DNA from: an uncultured Clostridia bacterium
GTDB lineage: Bacteria; Bacillota; Clostridia; Oscillospirales; Acutalibacteraceae
Length of the DNA: 42,763 bases
Reading direction: 5' to 3'
Assembly (NCBI GenBank): GCA_945983355.1
Contig: CAMFSU010000050.1
Coordinates: forward strand, 1-42,763
Both the position numbers and the translations under genes were made by a program. Below are positions 17,201 to 25,486 of the stretch, piece after piece. The notes below the pieces were generated by a model. It had not been told where the DNA came from. It was given only the letters and a program-made list of their open reading frames with translations, and made no database searches. Every line of letters begins with the position of its first letter. The first letter of the stretch is position 1.

Positions 17201-19731
17201 GTAAATTCAAAGCTTTGAAGGTCTGTATCGTTTTCAAAATCAAATGAATATTCCTTAACCGTATCGTAGCTTACCTTGCGGTTTTGACCTACTGCACGCC
17301 ACTCTGTACCATCAAGTATTTCAAGTTTGAATTCAAATTCATCGCCCGACTTCCAATCACGACCTGTAAGTGTTTTAGTGCCTGTAACAGCTAATGCAGG
17401 TTTAACTGCATCAGGTGTATAGTCATTGATAAAGTGTGCAGTTGCAACGATATCATTATCAGCAGTAACAGTTACAAGGTTTCGTTGTGGTGCAAAGCCG
17501 TCGGGTAAATCTATTTCGTTTACGATATAATCCCCGGGTACTAAGCCCGACAGGGTATGTGATTGACCCGCTTTAATCTTAAAGGTCTGACGGGCGGCAT
17601 AATTGCCTACAGGATATACCTCAAATGTAAATTCGTGGTCGTTATTATAAGGAATACTTTCGTCCTTGTTAACTTCTTTTGAAACAACGATAGTACCGTC
17701 ATGAACAACAAGTGTGTTTTCAAAAGAAACTTCGGTAAGGGTTTCTGCTTTAACGGTAGCAGTATAATTTGCAGTACTGCCCTGAACAACACCGTCGGCA
17801 GTGATTTTTGAAACCTTATACATACCATTAATTTCTTCATTAACAGTTATGTCGGTATCGGGTGCAATGCCAAGAATATAAACCGCTTCTCCCGCTTTTA
17901 AATTAACGGTTGCCTTATTGGCGGCAAAGGTTACGGTTGTTTCGTTGCCGAGTGTACCGTCGGCGGCCTCGTAATATGCTCGATAATCGCCTGAAAGGTT
18001 GGCATTTAGTGTAAATTCATAGGTAGTGTCTGTGCCGTAAAGAGTGTCGTCAACTGTTTTGGCAATTTTTATACCCTGCGGAATATCAACCGATATGCGA
18101 CCGTTGTTGCCAAGGAAAGAACCAACGTGAATGTGGTTATGAGTGGTTTCGGTTTGAATAACGGGATAACGAACATATTCAAGTGTTCCGGTATCGTTTG
18201 CTCTCTTTTCAAGATTATATGGCTCAAGTATGCGGTGAATAGTGCCTGCAGGTACATCCCAACTGTTGTCTGCATTTTGCGAAGCATTGCCCAAAGCGGT
18301 AATTGTGTCATTAGACATTACTTCATACTGCCACTTAATTTCAGCAGGAATTTTGCCATCAACCGCCGAACCTGTACCTTCAAATACCGCATATTTACGG
18401 AAATAGGTATTGCCGTCGGTTGTGGTGGGTCTTGCCCCCTTATAAATAACATAATCTTCGCCGTTCTTTACATAAACAGCAGTTTCTTCTGAATAATAGT
18501 AACGCTCATTTTGAACTGACGGTGCAAAGAACACTAATGTGTTATGTGCATTGTTTGGGTTTTGATGTGTTAATTCATCATCATCCCACCAGTTCGTATA
18601 GAAATAATACTTACCATCGTCCGAAATGCCGTCATTATTTTCATCAATAATATGCGCTTGTTTATCCTTAACAACCTCGTTAAGATTTACAGGGCTTAAC
18701 TCTTCCGCGAGACCAACCTCAAAAACAAGGCGAATTGGGTCAGCCGGTTTGTATTCAATGCTTATATCGGTTGCATTTTCTAAGGTGTCGCCCTTTAGGT
18801 TGATATTATAAGAAGTTACAGGTATTAAGGATGCAGGAATACGCCAAATAACCGATGTATTACCGTCATCAATACGGGTGTGAACCTGTGTCGAAATATA
18901 CATAAGATTTGTGTCGGTATATTCACCCTGAATAGCACCAAGCAAGCCGTATGATTTATTTATAAAGGTTGCTTTTACGCCATTTTTTTCAGGAATATCG
19001 GCCTCGGTATGACCCTCGTGCCAATGGCCCATAAAATTACCGTCTTTATCGGCATACCAACCAATGTAATTTGACCAATTACCGTTCCAAGAACGAAGCT
19101 GATAGGTGTTGTATGCGTTGTTAATAAGGTCGCGTGCAACCGTTACATCTTCAATGCCGATACGCTCCTGCACTGACCATACAAGGTTATTTCCAAGTTC
19201 CGAATAGCTGCCATCAGGGTTAAAGAATACACTGTCATCACCTGTAAAGTTTTCTGCAAGGTGCTCGCCTGTATAGAAAACATCACCAAGCATAATGCCC
19301 TTTACATCTTTTACATTCATATAATGACCGATATCGTCAACAAATTCTACATAACCGTCGTGGTCGTGAAGACCGCTTTGTACCAGGGTTGGATAATAAA
19401 GCGACTGGATAATAATTTGCTTAACGATTTCATCAAACGCCTGTGTGAGCGCAGCCGCATTATTTGCAGGAAAATATTTTGTTACGTAATTCTTTTGTGT
19501 TATCGAGTTTAATTCGCTAACCTTTCTAACTGATGTCTGGTCGGGGTTACGGCCATCCTCAATATCAAAAAGCATATTAGCGTTGTTTCTTGTTGCAATA
19601 TAGTCTTCCCAAAGCTCGTCAGTTGAAGTGAAAGCGGTTGGATTTAAAACAGGACTTGCAAGTGAATTGTTATTAGCACCAAGACCCAAAGCATAAAACA
19701 AAGGTTTTTCACCTTGATAGTGGTCTGACAC
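14245..19731 (-). CDS. Giant cell-surface protein, C-terminal part (pilin-type isopeptide repeats and sorting signal), frameshifted from its N-terminus
   Basis: 1828 residues that continue, in the next frame, the VWA protein beginning at 20729; the first residues (YQGEKPLFYALGLG) complete the VWA domain. After a long non-repetitive region with a Cna-B-like domain near 695-770 come eight Ig-like repeats of about 125 residues resembling the streptococcal pilin isopeptide domain: each opens with a lysine-containing K-x-L-x-G-R-D-L block, has a KE(V) strand with a conserved acidic residue, and ends with F-x-N-x-Y, as expected for Lys-Asn isopeptide bonds. Repeats 3-5 and 6-8 form a duplicated three-repeat unit. 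The C-terminus is a wall-sorting signal: VPQTN at 1793-1797, a hydrophobic helix and KKK. The GTG shown as the start is only the first codon in frame. Probable adhesin or pilus-tip protein. Confidence 0.88.
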   Translation of the reverse strand: MSDHYQGEKPLFYALGLGANNNSLASPVLNPTAFTSTDELWEDYIATRNNANMLFDIEDGRNPDQTSVRKVSELNSITQKNYVTKYFPANNAAALTQAFDEIVKQIIIQSLYYPTLVQSGLHDHDGYVEFVDDIGHYMNVKDVKGIMLGDVFYTGEHLAENFTGDDSVFFNPDGSYSELGNNLVWSVQERIGIEDVTVARDLINNAYNTYQLRSWNGNWSNYIGWYADKDGNFMGHWHEGHTEADIPEKNGVKATFINKSYGLLGAIQGEYTDTNLMYISTQVHTRIDDGNTSVIWRIPASLIPVTSYNINLKGDTLENATDISIEYKPADPIRLVFEVGLAEELSPVNLNEVVKDKQAHIIDENNDGISDDGKYYFYTNWWDDDELTHQNPNNAHNTLVFFAPSVQNERYYYSEETAVYVKNGEDYVIYKGARPTTTDGNTYFRKYAVFEGTGSAVDGKIPAEIKWQYEVMSNDTITALGNASQNADNSWDVPAGTIHRILEPYNLEKRANDTGTLEYVRYPVIQTETTHNHIHVGSFLGNNGRISVDIPQGIKIAKTVDDTLYGTDTTYEFTLNANLSGDYRAYYEAADGTLGNETTVTFAANKATVNLKAGEAVYILGIAPDTDITVNEEINGMYKVSKITADGVVQGSTANYTATVKAETLTEVSFENTLVVHDGTIVVSKEVNKDESIPYNNDHEFTFEVYPVGNYAARQTFKIKAGQSHTLSGLVPGDYIVNEIDLPDGFAPQRNLVTVTADNDIVATAHFINDYTPDAVKPALAVTGTKTLTGRDWKSGDEFEFKLEILDGTEWRAVGQNRKVSYDTVKEYSFDFENDTDLQSFEFTSVGTYWFRVREIIPQNKLGGVTYDELYRYFNVVVSDATMDGMLEVAAVNANTPATVSKANNKFTVDVDFTNAYAPTGADELIISIDKTVTDNVGTGKGKEGYVFGLFTETGTEPIVTSLPTDANGNTRIDLSFPATVVGKTYNFKIKEIVPEDKLLGMTYDPTVHDITITIFDNLDGTVTAKVGYQNSSSEDLNLSFTNVYKPAEVEVVIEGNKILEGRDLKADEFTFELYKEGQATAIDTDTNAANGDFAFDKLTFDKVGTYNYTVKEKNENLGGIDYDTKTYAVKIVVSDDADNDGNLDYVVYVDNVQTTNIKNAIKFVNVYSTEEASVTLKATKKLTGRDLVNGEFKFDLYSAKSDFTLDKLIDDNTPAFKKDASTGIVTFTTQTFGTVGTYRFVILEDEVNGEGITVDTHKYEITVIVTDNGVGKLVAEIKVDGNTVTGNIEDAVVFNNKYTVEPIDVTIEAFKTLSGKNLNANEFTFALYENGVEIDTAKNAANGNVSFDAITYDTAGTYTYTIKEVAGNSQYITYDNKEYTVTVTIADNAGKGYFDKTVVYSLGGSTVQRAEFSNAYTPDDAEIIITAKKDLKGREIKNGEFTFELYKDGTLIDTKKNNANGMIIFDAIKFDAVGTYNYTVKEVEGNLGGVEYSTKVYAIKVVVSADADLDGYYDYKLYVDNNETAIADIASQLVFENIYTAKSVKVNLKATKKLLGRDLIDGEFKFDLYEAGPNFALLNLLDDNFKLVKVDNATGTITFSELTFSKVGTYRFVILEDELDGKGITTDKHKFEIEVIVTDDGEGQLLAEIKVDGNAVNGKIDDVIVFNNAYTVAPTDITIEAEKMLKGHDLKGGDFTFELYDKDGKLIETVKNDKDGKIIFSKLNIKEAGTYVYTIKELNDGAKGYTYDTTVYTVTVTVKDGGEGIFVVDMVYSDENGTVEKAVFENVYDYKVPQTNDLNNISVWFMLMVISGGFALAIAKFSKKKTA
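14341..14355 (-). other. Cell-wall sorting motif VPQTN of the surface protein
   Basis: Encodes VPQTN followed by D, a hydrophobic segment of about 20 residues and a KKK tail, the layout of a sortase substrate. The fifth residue is N rather than the usual G of LPxTG, which recalls the NPQTN type used by sortase B. No sortase gene lies in the window. Confidence 0.75.
14356..15480 (-). repeat. Second copy of the A-B-C three-domain unit (repeats 6-8) of the surface protein
   Basis: Encodes about 375 residues. Domain A has a V-V-S-x-D-A-D-x-D-G strand, domain B has L-x-A-E-I-K-V-D-G-N and L-E-D-E, and domain C has the shorter T-V-T-V-x-D form. Each has a counterpart in the preceding unit at 15481-16600 in the same order. 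Boundaries are approximate. Confidence 0.8.
15481..16600 (-). repeat. First copy of the A-B-C three-domain unit (repeats 3-5) of the surface protein
   Basis: Encodes about 374 residues, near-equal in length to the following unit. Domains A, B and C differ clearly from each other but match their partners one unit later, pointing to duplication of a three-domain block rather than of single repeats. Boundaries are approximate. Confidence 0.8.
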
Positions 19732-20729
19732 CTATTTATTGAATAAGCGGCAGTAAGCTGGTTAACAAAGTCGATGGCATCCTGCAAGGTGTCATCTTCA
19801 ACCTCGGTGCCGTCGCCAAGGTTTGATGTGCCAAGACCAACGGTGTTTTGGTTATTATTTAAGCCCGCAAAGTTATTTGTGGCAGCGGTTGGTGTACCGT
19901 CTGACATTAAAACAAATATCGGTGTGCGTACAGTACCCGCCTGATGCTGACCGCTTGGAATAACAGTTTCGGTTTGCTTCATAAACTCATTAAAAGCAAA
20001 GTAAACACCATTTTGAATATATGTGCCGCCCGACACATTTTTATAGCTTGTGGGCATAGTGACATTTTGAGAATTTTTAACATTAGAATTTACTTGTACT
20101 ATATTACCGCTTTGTACAATAAATTTGCCCCTGTTAGTGCCCGTGGTGGGTGCAGTATAACGGTCAAGCGGTAAAAGAACAGTTGCAGTATTACCCAACG
20201 AATTTCCTTGCTGCGAACTGCCGGAATACATAACAACGCCAACACGATTATGATTATTAAGTGCTAAAAGGCGTGTTATAGCATCATTTGCAGAGGTAAC
20301 AAGCTCATCAACATAGCCGCTGTTTGCCATTGAAGCCGAAGCGTCAAGCACAAGCATTGTATCGGTGGGGGTATAAGAATAGCCAATAATAGACTTATTA
20401 GAGGCCAATGCAGATAATGAAACCAAGAAATTGTGCTTGTCGTCCTGCATGGTGAGGTTATAATCATTGCCGTTTGCATCAACAAGTGCGCCTAAACCGT
20501 TTGGATTGCGAAAAACCGACTTATCGGTCCACACAGCACCTGCTTGTTCAGTATTGTCAACTGGGAAAAGCTGTTGCCACGAATTAAAGGTTGAAGGGTC
20601 TACCACCCTCAAATCATCGCTATCAGCCGCTAAAATTGGAATAAGCATAAGCGGTAACGATACTAAAATTATTGCCACTGACAAAATAACCGCCAATGTC
20701 TTTTTTGATAATTTTTTAATGTTTTTCAT
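19644..20729 (-). CDS. Giant cell-surface protein, N-terminal part (signal peptide and VWA domain), broken by a frameshift
   Basis: A signal peptide with a long hydrophobic core (residues about 11-34, cut near LAA-DS) leads to a segment with GAVWTDKSVF typical of secreted VWA adhesins, then a von Willebrand A domain with the MIDAS motif DASAS at 129-133. The protein stops making family sense at about residue 333, near 19731, where the following 29 residues (to 19644) are out of frame; the frame starting at 19731 then continues the VWA domain. One missing base near 19731 explains the break, so the intact protein would be about 2160 residues (14245-20729). The ATG at 20729 has AAAGGA upstream; an ATG at 20765 overlaps the regulator stop. 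It is either a pseudogene, a phase-type variant or a sequence error. Confidence 0.85.
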   Translation of the reverse strand: MKNIKKLSKKTLAVILSVAIILVSLPLMLIPILAADSDDLRVVDPSTFNSWQQLFPVDNTEQAGAVWTDKSVFRNPNGLGALVDANGNDYNLTMQDDKHNFLVSLSALASNKSIIGYSYTPTDTMLVLDASASMANSGYVDELVTSANDAITRLLALNNHNRVGVVMYSGSSQQGNSLGNTATVLLPLDRYTAPTTGTNRGKFIVQSGNIVQVNSNVKNSQNVTMPTSYKNVSGGTYIQNGVYFAFNEFMKQTETVIPSGQHQAGTVRTPIFVLMSDGTPTAATNNFAGLNNNQNTVGLGTSNLGDGTEVEDDTLQDAIDFVNQLTAAYSINRCQTTIKVKNLCFMLWVLVLITIHLQVLF

Positions 20730-20761
20730 TTCTTTCAATCCTTTCGGTAAGATGCGGCCAC

Positions 20762-21451
20762 TCATTGTCCGTTTTTCTCATAAATGCGTTTTTCAAAATA
20801 ATTGTATAAATCTTCAACCGTATCTTTTGCAAGCTTTGAAAAATCAAACTGCGAAAGAAATTCCAAGGTTTCATTTATTGTTTTTTCATCAACCTGAAAA
20901 ATACGGAAGGTGCTTTGAACATAACGCTTAACCTTTTGCTTTTTGGTGAAATACATATTACAAGGTACTGTTAAAAAGCCACGCATTATTCCACCGGATG
21001 CAATTTCAAATTCATAAAAATCTTTAAAATCAAACTCACTTAAGCGGTCACCAAAAACATTTTTTAGTGCATCGGCATTTACTTCCTTTATATAATCCCA
21101 AGTTTTTGGTATTGAATAAACCGAGGTATAAAGCTCACGTATATTTTCGCTTGTTTCCGACATATAAAGCTGCAACACCTTTTCAAAAGCATATCTCAAC
21201 AGCTTATTGTCGGTTAGATTTTCCAATACTTCATAAGTTATTTCACGTTGGCGTTCAAGAACATAACCGATAAGCTCGGCCAAAATTGCCTCTTTTGTTT
21301 TCATTTCATAATAGATAGAATTTTCAGATACGCCTGATTCTATTGATATTTCTTTAACCGATGTATTTGCAAAGCCCTTTTTCATAAAAAGCTCTGCCGC
21401 CGCTAATACTACACGGTCACGTACGCTAAGTGTCGCCTTTACTGCTGACAA
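20762..21451 (-). CDS. TetR-family transcriptional regulator
   Basis: The N-terminal helix-turn-helix domain is clear (RDRVVLAAAELFMKKGFANTSVKEISIESGVSENSIYYEMKTKEAIL), with a normal-length effector domain after it. It should repress its target promoters until a ligand binds the C-terminal domain; the ligand is unknown. The preferred start is TTG 21451, which follows GAGGTGA by the right distance; ATG 21457 or 21469 are alternatives without a well placed site. The stop codon lies 33 bases before the ATG of the giant surface protein, on the same strand, so the pair forms one unit. A promoter and an 18-bp palindrome directly upstream suggest autoregulation. Confidence 0.88.
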   Translation of the reverse strand: MSAVKATLSVRDRVVLAAAELFMKKGFANTSVKEISIESGVSENSIYYEMKTKEAILAELIGYVLERQREITYEVLENLTDNKLLRYAFEKVLQLYMSETSENIRELYTSVYSIPKTWDYIKEVNADALKNVFGDRLSEFDFKDFYEFEIASGGIMRGFLTVPCNMYFTKKQKVKRYVQSTFRIFQVDEKTINETLEFLSQFDFSKLAKDTVEDLYNYFEKRIYEKNGQ

Positions 21452-21487
21452 GACCATCACCTCTAACATTTTGAATTTCAAGTTTAA

Positions 21488-21505
21488 TTTAAAGTGCACT
21501 TGAAA
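21488..21505. promoter_or_regulatory. Palindromic operator candidate for the TetR-type regulator
   Basis: An 18-bp palindrome with one mismatched pair, with a perfect AAGTGCACTT core (21492-21501). It lies just downstream of the -10 box of the regulator promoter, where a bound repressor would block transcription start. A second small inverted repeat, TTGAA-A-TTCAA, follows within 20 bases. Confidence 0.6.
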
Positions 21506-21514
21506 GTTTAGTTT

Positions 21515-21543
21515 ATTGTAACATTAAAGTGTGGCTTTGTCAA
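21515..21543 (-). promoter_or_regulatory. Promoter for the TetR-type regulator and surface protein
   Basis: On the minus strand, perfect TTGACA (21543-21538), 17 bases, TACAAT (21520-21515). The predicted start of transcription near 21508 abuts the 18-bp palindrome. No separate promoter is obvious between the regulator and the surface protein. Confidence 0.8.
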
Positions 21544-21594
21544 TATTTTATCAATCTTTTTTCCAAATATTACAAAACTGTAATAAATAAAAAA

Positions 21595-21616
21595 GTGATG
21601 CAATTTCTTGCATCAC
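21595..21616 (-). terminator. Terminator of the pcrA/DUF975/maf strand
   Basis: 9-bp stem (GTGATGCAA with TTGCATCAC) and a TTTC/GAAA loop, followed on the minus strand by TTTTTTATTT. The maf stop codon lies in the stem. Confidence 0.85.
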
Positions 21617-22167
21617 TCAAAATTTTTCAAATGTCGATTTAATTCACCAATGGGCAAGCCCACAATATTGAAATAATCCCCTCTAATTTCCTTTACAAGC
21701 AAAGCCCCTTTGGCCTGAATACCATAACTGCCTGCTTTATCATACGGCTCATCAGTGTCAAGATAAGTGTTAATTTCATCCTCGGTTAGTTTAAAAAATT
21801 CAACCTCACTTATAACCGAAAAGCTGTCAACCTTATCCCCTTTTATAATTGCACAGCCCGTTACAACCAAATGTGTATTGCCCGACAGCATACTTAACAT
21901 ATTAAAAGCATCTTGTCGGTCCTTGGGCTTGCCTAAAATTTCGTTACCCAAAATTACCGATGTGTCGGCACCGATAACTATTGCATCGGGGTGGTCCTTT
22001 GCAATATCCTCTGCCTTGATTTTAGCAAGATATTCGGGCACCCTTGTGTTTTCTAAACCATCAGGTATAATTTCCTCCACACCTGACGGCAAAATCTTAA
22101 ATTCGTTTGTTATAATACCCAACAGCTCGCGCCTGCGGGGTGACTGCGATGCTAAAATATATTCCAT
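21613..22167 (-). CDS. maf: Maf family nucleoside triphosphate pyrophosphatase
   Basis: 184 residues, the usual Maf length. The N-terminal signature ASQSPRRRELL is exactly that of the family, followed by conserved ADTSV and KPKDRQDAFNML segments. Maf proteins hydrolyse non-canonical or canonical NTPs to NMP + PPi (house-cleaning, linked to septum formation in Bacillus). The ATG is preceded by GCAGGAG. It begins 2 bases after the DUF975-like gene stop, so they are translated together, and it ends in the stem of a terminator. Confidence 0.94.
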   Translation of the reverse strand: MEYILASQSPRRRELLGIITNEFKILPSGVEEIIPDGLENTRVPEYLAKIKAEDIAKDHPDAIVIGADTSVILGNEILGKPKDRQDAFNMLSMLSGNTHLVVTGCAIIKGDKVDSFSVISEVEFFKLTEDEINTYLDTDEPYDKAGSYGIQAKGALLVKEIRGDYFNIVGLPIGELNRHLKNFE

Positions 22168-22169
22168 TA

Positions 22170-22973
22170 TTATACTCCTGCAACAAATGACGGAAAGCTG
22201 TCGTCACTTAAACTTTTAATTTTGTCATTATAATCTTTTATTGAATATTTTGAATGCACAATATAGCACATTATAAAATACGGCAATGTGAAAATAAGCG
22301 GTACAAAGAATAACGATAAAAGCATCCAACCGATTAAGCTGATAAAAAGAAAAACAAAATCCATTAAACTGCCCTTTGAAATAACACGCGACATATATAT
22401 CGCTTCGTCAAGGTCAATTTCTTCATTAGCAATTATTAAAATTGGTGCAAGATAAAATTTCGAAATTGAAAGAATTACAAGTGCAAAGGAAAATGATGAA
22501 AGAAACCTCACAAGAAGTGAAAGATTTTGCGACCAAATCGGAATCGGCACATCAATAATACGGTAAAATTCAGGACTGGCAATAACATTTAATGCAATTA
22601 CAGGTAAATAAAAGATTAAAGCAAAAACTGCCACCCTTAATGCCAATTTTAAGGCAAATTTCAGCACCTTTAAATAAAGTGACATTTTAGAAAAATAATA
22701 AAATACCGAAATAACTGTCTCATCCACACCGCCAAAAAGCCGCCAAAAGCACCTAAAAGCCCCCAAAAGCAAAGGGCAAAAAAGCAATAACGACAGAACA
22801 AACATTATAACCACTGCCCATATTTCACCCAAAACAACGGCCAAAAGCGAAGCGGTGTTTTGAATTATTAAATATAAAAACAAAAGCGTTAAACCGCTAA
22901 TAATCGCCATAAGCCAATTACCCTTTAGGGCTTTTTTGGCATCCGCCTTAATTGAAGAAATGCTTACAGTCAT
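22170..22973 (-). CDS. DUF975-like integral membrane protein
   Basis: 267 residues with about six hydrophobic segments. The N-terminal block SISSIKADAKKALKGNW closely resembles the start of DUF975 proteins, a widespread Firmicutes membrane family of unknown function. Charged loops with an IDLDEAIYMSRVISKG segment near residue 190 are also typical of the family. AGGAG lies 7 bases before the ATG. It follows pcrA by 54 bases and precedes maf by 2 bases. No transporter or enzyme motif is present, so no role is assigned. Confidence 0.8.
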   Translation of the reverse strand: MTVSISSIKADAKKALKGNWLMAIISGLTLLFLYLIIQNTASLLAVVLGEIWAVVIMFVLSLLLFCPLLLGAFRCFWRLFGGVDETVISVFYYFSKMSLYLKVLKFALKLALRVAVFALIFYLPVIALNVIASPEFYRIIDVPIPIWSQNLSLLVRFLSSFSFALVILSISKFYLAPILIIANEEIDLDEAIYMSRVISKGSLMDFVFLFISLIGWMLLSLFFVPLIFTLPYFIMCYIVHSKYSIKDYNDKIKSLSDDSFPSFVAGV

Positions 22974-23027
22974 AAAAATCTCCTAAAATAAACTAATAAT
23001 AGTATAGCATTTAAAAATTTAAAATAA

Positions 23028-25358
23028 TTAAATAATTGTTAACTTTGCAAAGCCCGCCATAATTTTTTTAGTGCCAACACTTTCAAAAGCAATTTCCAAA
23101 AGGGTGTCGTTACCCATTGGGGTGGTTGACAAAATCATACCAACACCAAAAGCATTGTGCTTAACCTGCATACCCACCTTATACGGTGATGCGCTTTTTG
23201 GTGTGTCGGTTTTAATAAATGAAGATTTGCTAGCAGAGGTTGGCGTATATTTTGGTGTAGAAAAGCTAATATTTTGCGGCCTTGTGTTAACACCTGTGGT
23301 TTCGCAAACCTCTAACGGAATTTCCTTTACAAAACGGGACGGCAAATTACGGGTTGTACGACCGTAAAGCATACGCATTGCGGTATTACTGACAAAAAGG
23401 CGCTTTCTTGCACGGGTAATGGCTACATAGGCCAAACGGCGTTCCTCTTCAATTTCGGCAGTGCCGCCCATAATTGACTGGTCACCGGGGAAAATGCCCT
23501 CCTCCATACCAACCAAATAAACATTGTCAAATTCAAGGCCCTTGGCCGAGTGCACAGTCATTAAAACAACCTTGTCATTATCGCTTTCAAGCCCGTCAAT
23601 ATCACTTATAAGGGCGATTTGCTCCAAAAATTCCGACAAGGTGGGGGCATCATTTTCAAGCTCGTACTGTAAAATGTTAGAGGATAATTCCATAACATTG
23701 TTAAGGCGGTCTTTACCCTCTTCACCCTCAAGCTCAAGCATTGTTTTATATCCCGTAACGGTTATAACCTGCTCAAAAAGCTCGCTAATCGATGCATTTT
23801 CAGCATATTCGGTCAGACTGTCAATCATATCGCAAAAGCCCTTAATTTTTGAGGCAGAGCGTGTTAGTGCGGCATATTCATCCGCGTGGCGCATAACCTC
23901 AAAAATTGAGATGCCAAGTTCACGTGCTATATCGGCGGCGTGGCCGACTGTTGTGTCACCGATTGAACGCTTTGGCTCGTTAATAATACGGCGAAGTCGT
24001 ATATCGTCACGATTATTATTGATAAGCTGTAAATACGCCAAAACATCCTTTACTTCCTTGCGGTCATAAAAGGCGGTACCGCCGATAACCTTAAAGGAAA
24101 TTCCCGAACGGGTAAAGGCATTTTCAATGGCATTTGACTGTGCATTTATGCGATAAAGCACCGCATTTTCGAAAAATTTACCGCCTTTGCGGACATTTTC
24201 CAAAATACTGTCAGCAACAAATCGGGCCTCTTCCCTTTCATCATAAGCGGTGTGAATAATAATTTTTTCACCGTCACCCTTGCTTGTCCAAAGGGTTTTG
24301 CCCTTTCTGCCACGGTTGTTTTCAATAACCTTGTTTGCGGCATTTAAAATATTTGAGGTTGAACGGTAGTTTTGCTCAAGTCGAATTACCTTGGCGTTTT
24401 GATACTCATCCTCAAAATTTAAAATATTTTCAATGGTAGCACCGCGAAAACGGTAAATACTTTGGTCGTCGTCGCCAACAACACAAATGTTATTTTTACC
24501 GCCCGCAAGTAAACTTACAAGCACATACTGTGCGTGGTTAGTGTCCTGATATTCATCCACACAAACATAACGGAATTTATTCTGATAATACTGCAAAATG
24601 TCATCATTTTCACGCAAAAGCTTAACGGTATTAACAATCATATCGTCAAAATCCATTGCGTCGGCATCTAAAAGCGCTTTTTGATAATATTTATAAATTT
24701 CGGCAACAATTTTGGGGCGGTAATCGTTACCTACTGATTCAGCATACTCTTGTGGGGTTAAAAGCTCATCCTTTGCTGAAGAAATAAGCGACAAGGCATA
24801 TTTAAAGGGCACGAATTTATCATCAATATCGTGCTGCTTCATTATGTTTTTAATAAGTCGGCGTTGGTCGTCGGTATCGTAAACAGTAAAGTGCGAGGTA
24901 TAGCCAAGTCGGTCGGTGTGGCGGCGCAAAATTTTACCGCAAACCGAGTGAAATGTACCCGCCCAAATATCGTTGGCATCATCGCCTAATTTGTCGGCAA
25001 TTCGGTCTTTAAGTTCACCCGCCGCCTTGTTTGTAAAGGTAATAGCCAAAATTTGCCACGGCTTTGCCGCAAAATCGGCAAAAATTCCATCAGGCACAAA
25101 ATCAGTAACACCGTTAAGATAATCTTCGCCTGCTTTTACATCATCAGCCGAAAACTGCGGTATATAGGTGCTGTTATAACCGTTGCCAAACTTTACAAGA
25201 TTTAAAATTCGGTTTACAAGCACGGTGGTTTTACCGCTTCCCGCACCTGCAAGCACTAAAACAGGGCCGTTTACGGTTGTAACGGCCTCAAACTGACGGT
25301 CGTTCATACGACCGAAATATTTTTTAATAACTTCTTTTCTTAAATGTAAAAAGTCCAT
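23028..25358 (-). CDS. pcrA: ATP-dependent DNA helicase PcrA/UvrD
   Basis: Superfamily 1A 3'-5' helicase for repair, rolling-circle replication and removal of recombination filaments. Motifs in order: Q-motif LNDRQFEAV-like MNDRQFEAV, Walker A AGAGSGKTT (about 36-44), DEYQDTN (motif II), VGDDDQSIYRFRGA (III), LEQNYRS (IV), TVHSAKGLEFD (V) and AYVAITRARKRLFV (VI). The C-terminus has the PcrA tudor-like tail (VKHNAFGVGMIL). The 776 residues include an insertion between motifs I and Ia (about residues 55-100) longer than in Bacillus PcrA. AGGAGC precedes the ATG. It has its own promoter, divergent to the DivIVA-like gene. Confidence 0.95.
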   Translation of the reverse strand: MDFLHLRKEVIKKYFGRMNDRQFEAVTTVNGPVLVLAGAGSGKTTVLVNRILNLVKFGNGYNSTYIPQFSADDVKAGEDYLNGVTDFVPDGIFADFAAKPWQILAITFTNKAAGELKDRIADKLGDDANDIWAGTFHSVCGKILRRHTDRLGYTSHFTVYDTDDQRRLIKNIMKQHDIDDKFVPFKYALSLISSAKDELLTPQEYAESVGNDYRPKIVAEIYKYYQKALLDADAMDFDDMIVNTVKLLRENDDILQYYQNKFRYVCVDEYQDTNHAQYVLVSLLAGGKNNICVVGDDDQSIYRFRGATIENILNFEDEYQNAKVIRLEQNYRSTSNILNAANKVIENNRGRKGKTLWTSKGDGEKIIIHTAYDEREEARFVADSILENVRKGGKFFENAVLYRINAQSNAIENAFTRSGISFKVIGGTAFYDRKEVKDVLAYLQLINNNRDDIRLRRIINEPKRSIGDTTVGHAADIARELGISIFEVMRHADEYAALTRSASKIKGFCDMIDSLTEYAENASISELFEQVITVTGYKTMLELEGEEGKDRLNNVMELSSNILQYELENDAPTLSEFLEQIALISDIDGLESDNDKVVLMTVHSAKGLEFDNVYLVGMEEGIFPGDQSIMGGTAEIEEERRLAYVAITRARKRLFVSNTAMRMLYGRTTRNLPSRFVKEIPLEVCETTGVNTRPQNISFSTPKYTPTSASKSSFIKTDTPKSASPYKVGMQVKHNAFGVGMILSTTPMGNDTLLEIAFESVGTKKIMAGFAKLTII

Positions 25359-25385
25359 AAAAGCTCCTAAAAAATTGCTATAATT

Positions 25386-25414
25386 ATAATACTATTTATT
25401 AAGATTAAAGTCAA
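25386..25414 (-). promoter_or_regulatory. Promoter for pcrA
   Basis: On the minus strand, TTGACT (25414-25409), 17 bases, TATTAT (25391-25386), about 25 bases before the start. It is back to back with the promoter of the DivIVA-like gene. Confidence 0.75.
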
Positions 25415-25427
25415 TAAAATAAAAAAC

Positions 25428-25456
25428 TTGTCATATTATGAAAGATGTGATATAAT
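25428..25456 (+). promoter_or_regulatory. Promoter for the DivIVA-like gene
   Basis: TTGTCA (25428-25433), 17 bases, perfect TATAAT (25451-25456), about 30 bases before the ATG. Confidence 0.8.
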
Positions 25457-25486
25457 GTTTTTACAATTCTGAAAGGAAGTAAAAAA

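Noticed and set aside
14466-18500. Several medium open frames on both strands inside the surface protein gene
   Set aside because: They are shadows of a long repetitive coding region, lack ribosome binding sites and look like no known protein.
19640-19735. Programmed -1 ribosomal frameshift in the surface protein
   Set aside because: No clear X-XXY-YYZ slippery heptamer lies in the overlap in the right frame, and a TAG directly precedes the downstream frame. A missing base or sequence error explains it more simply.
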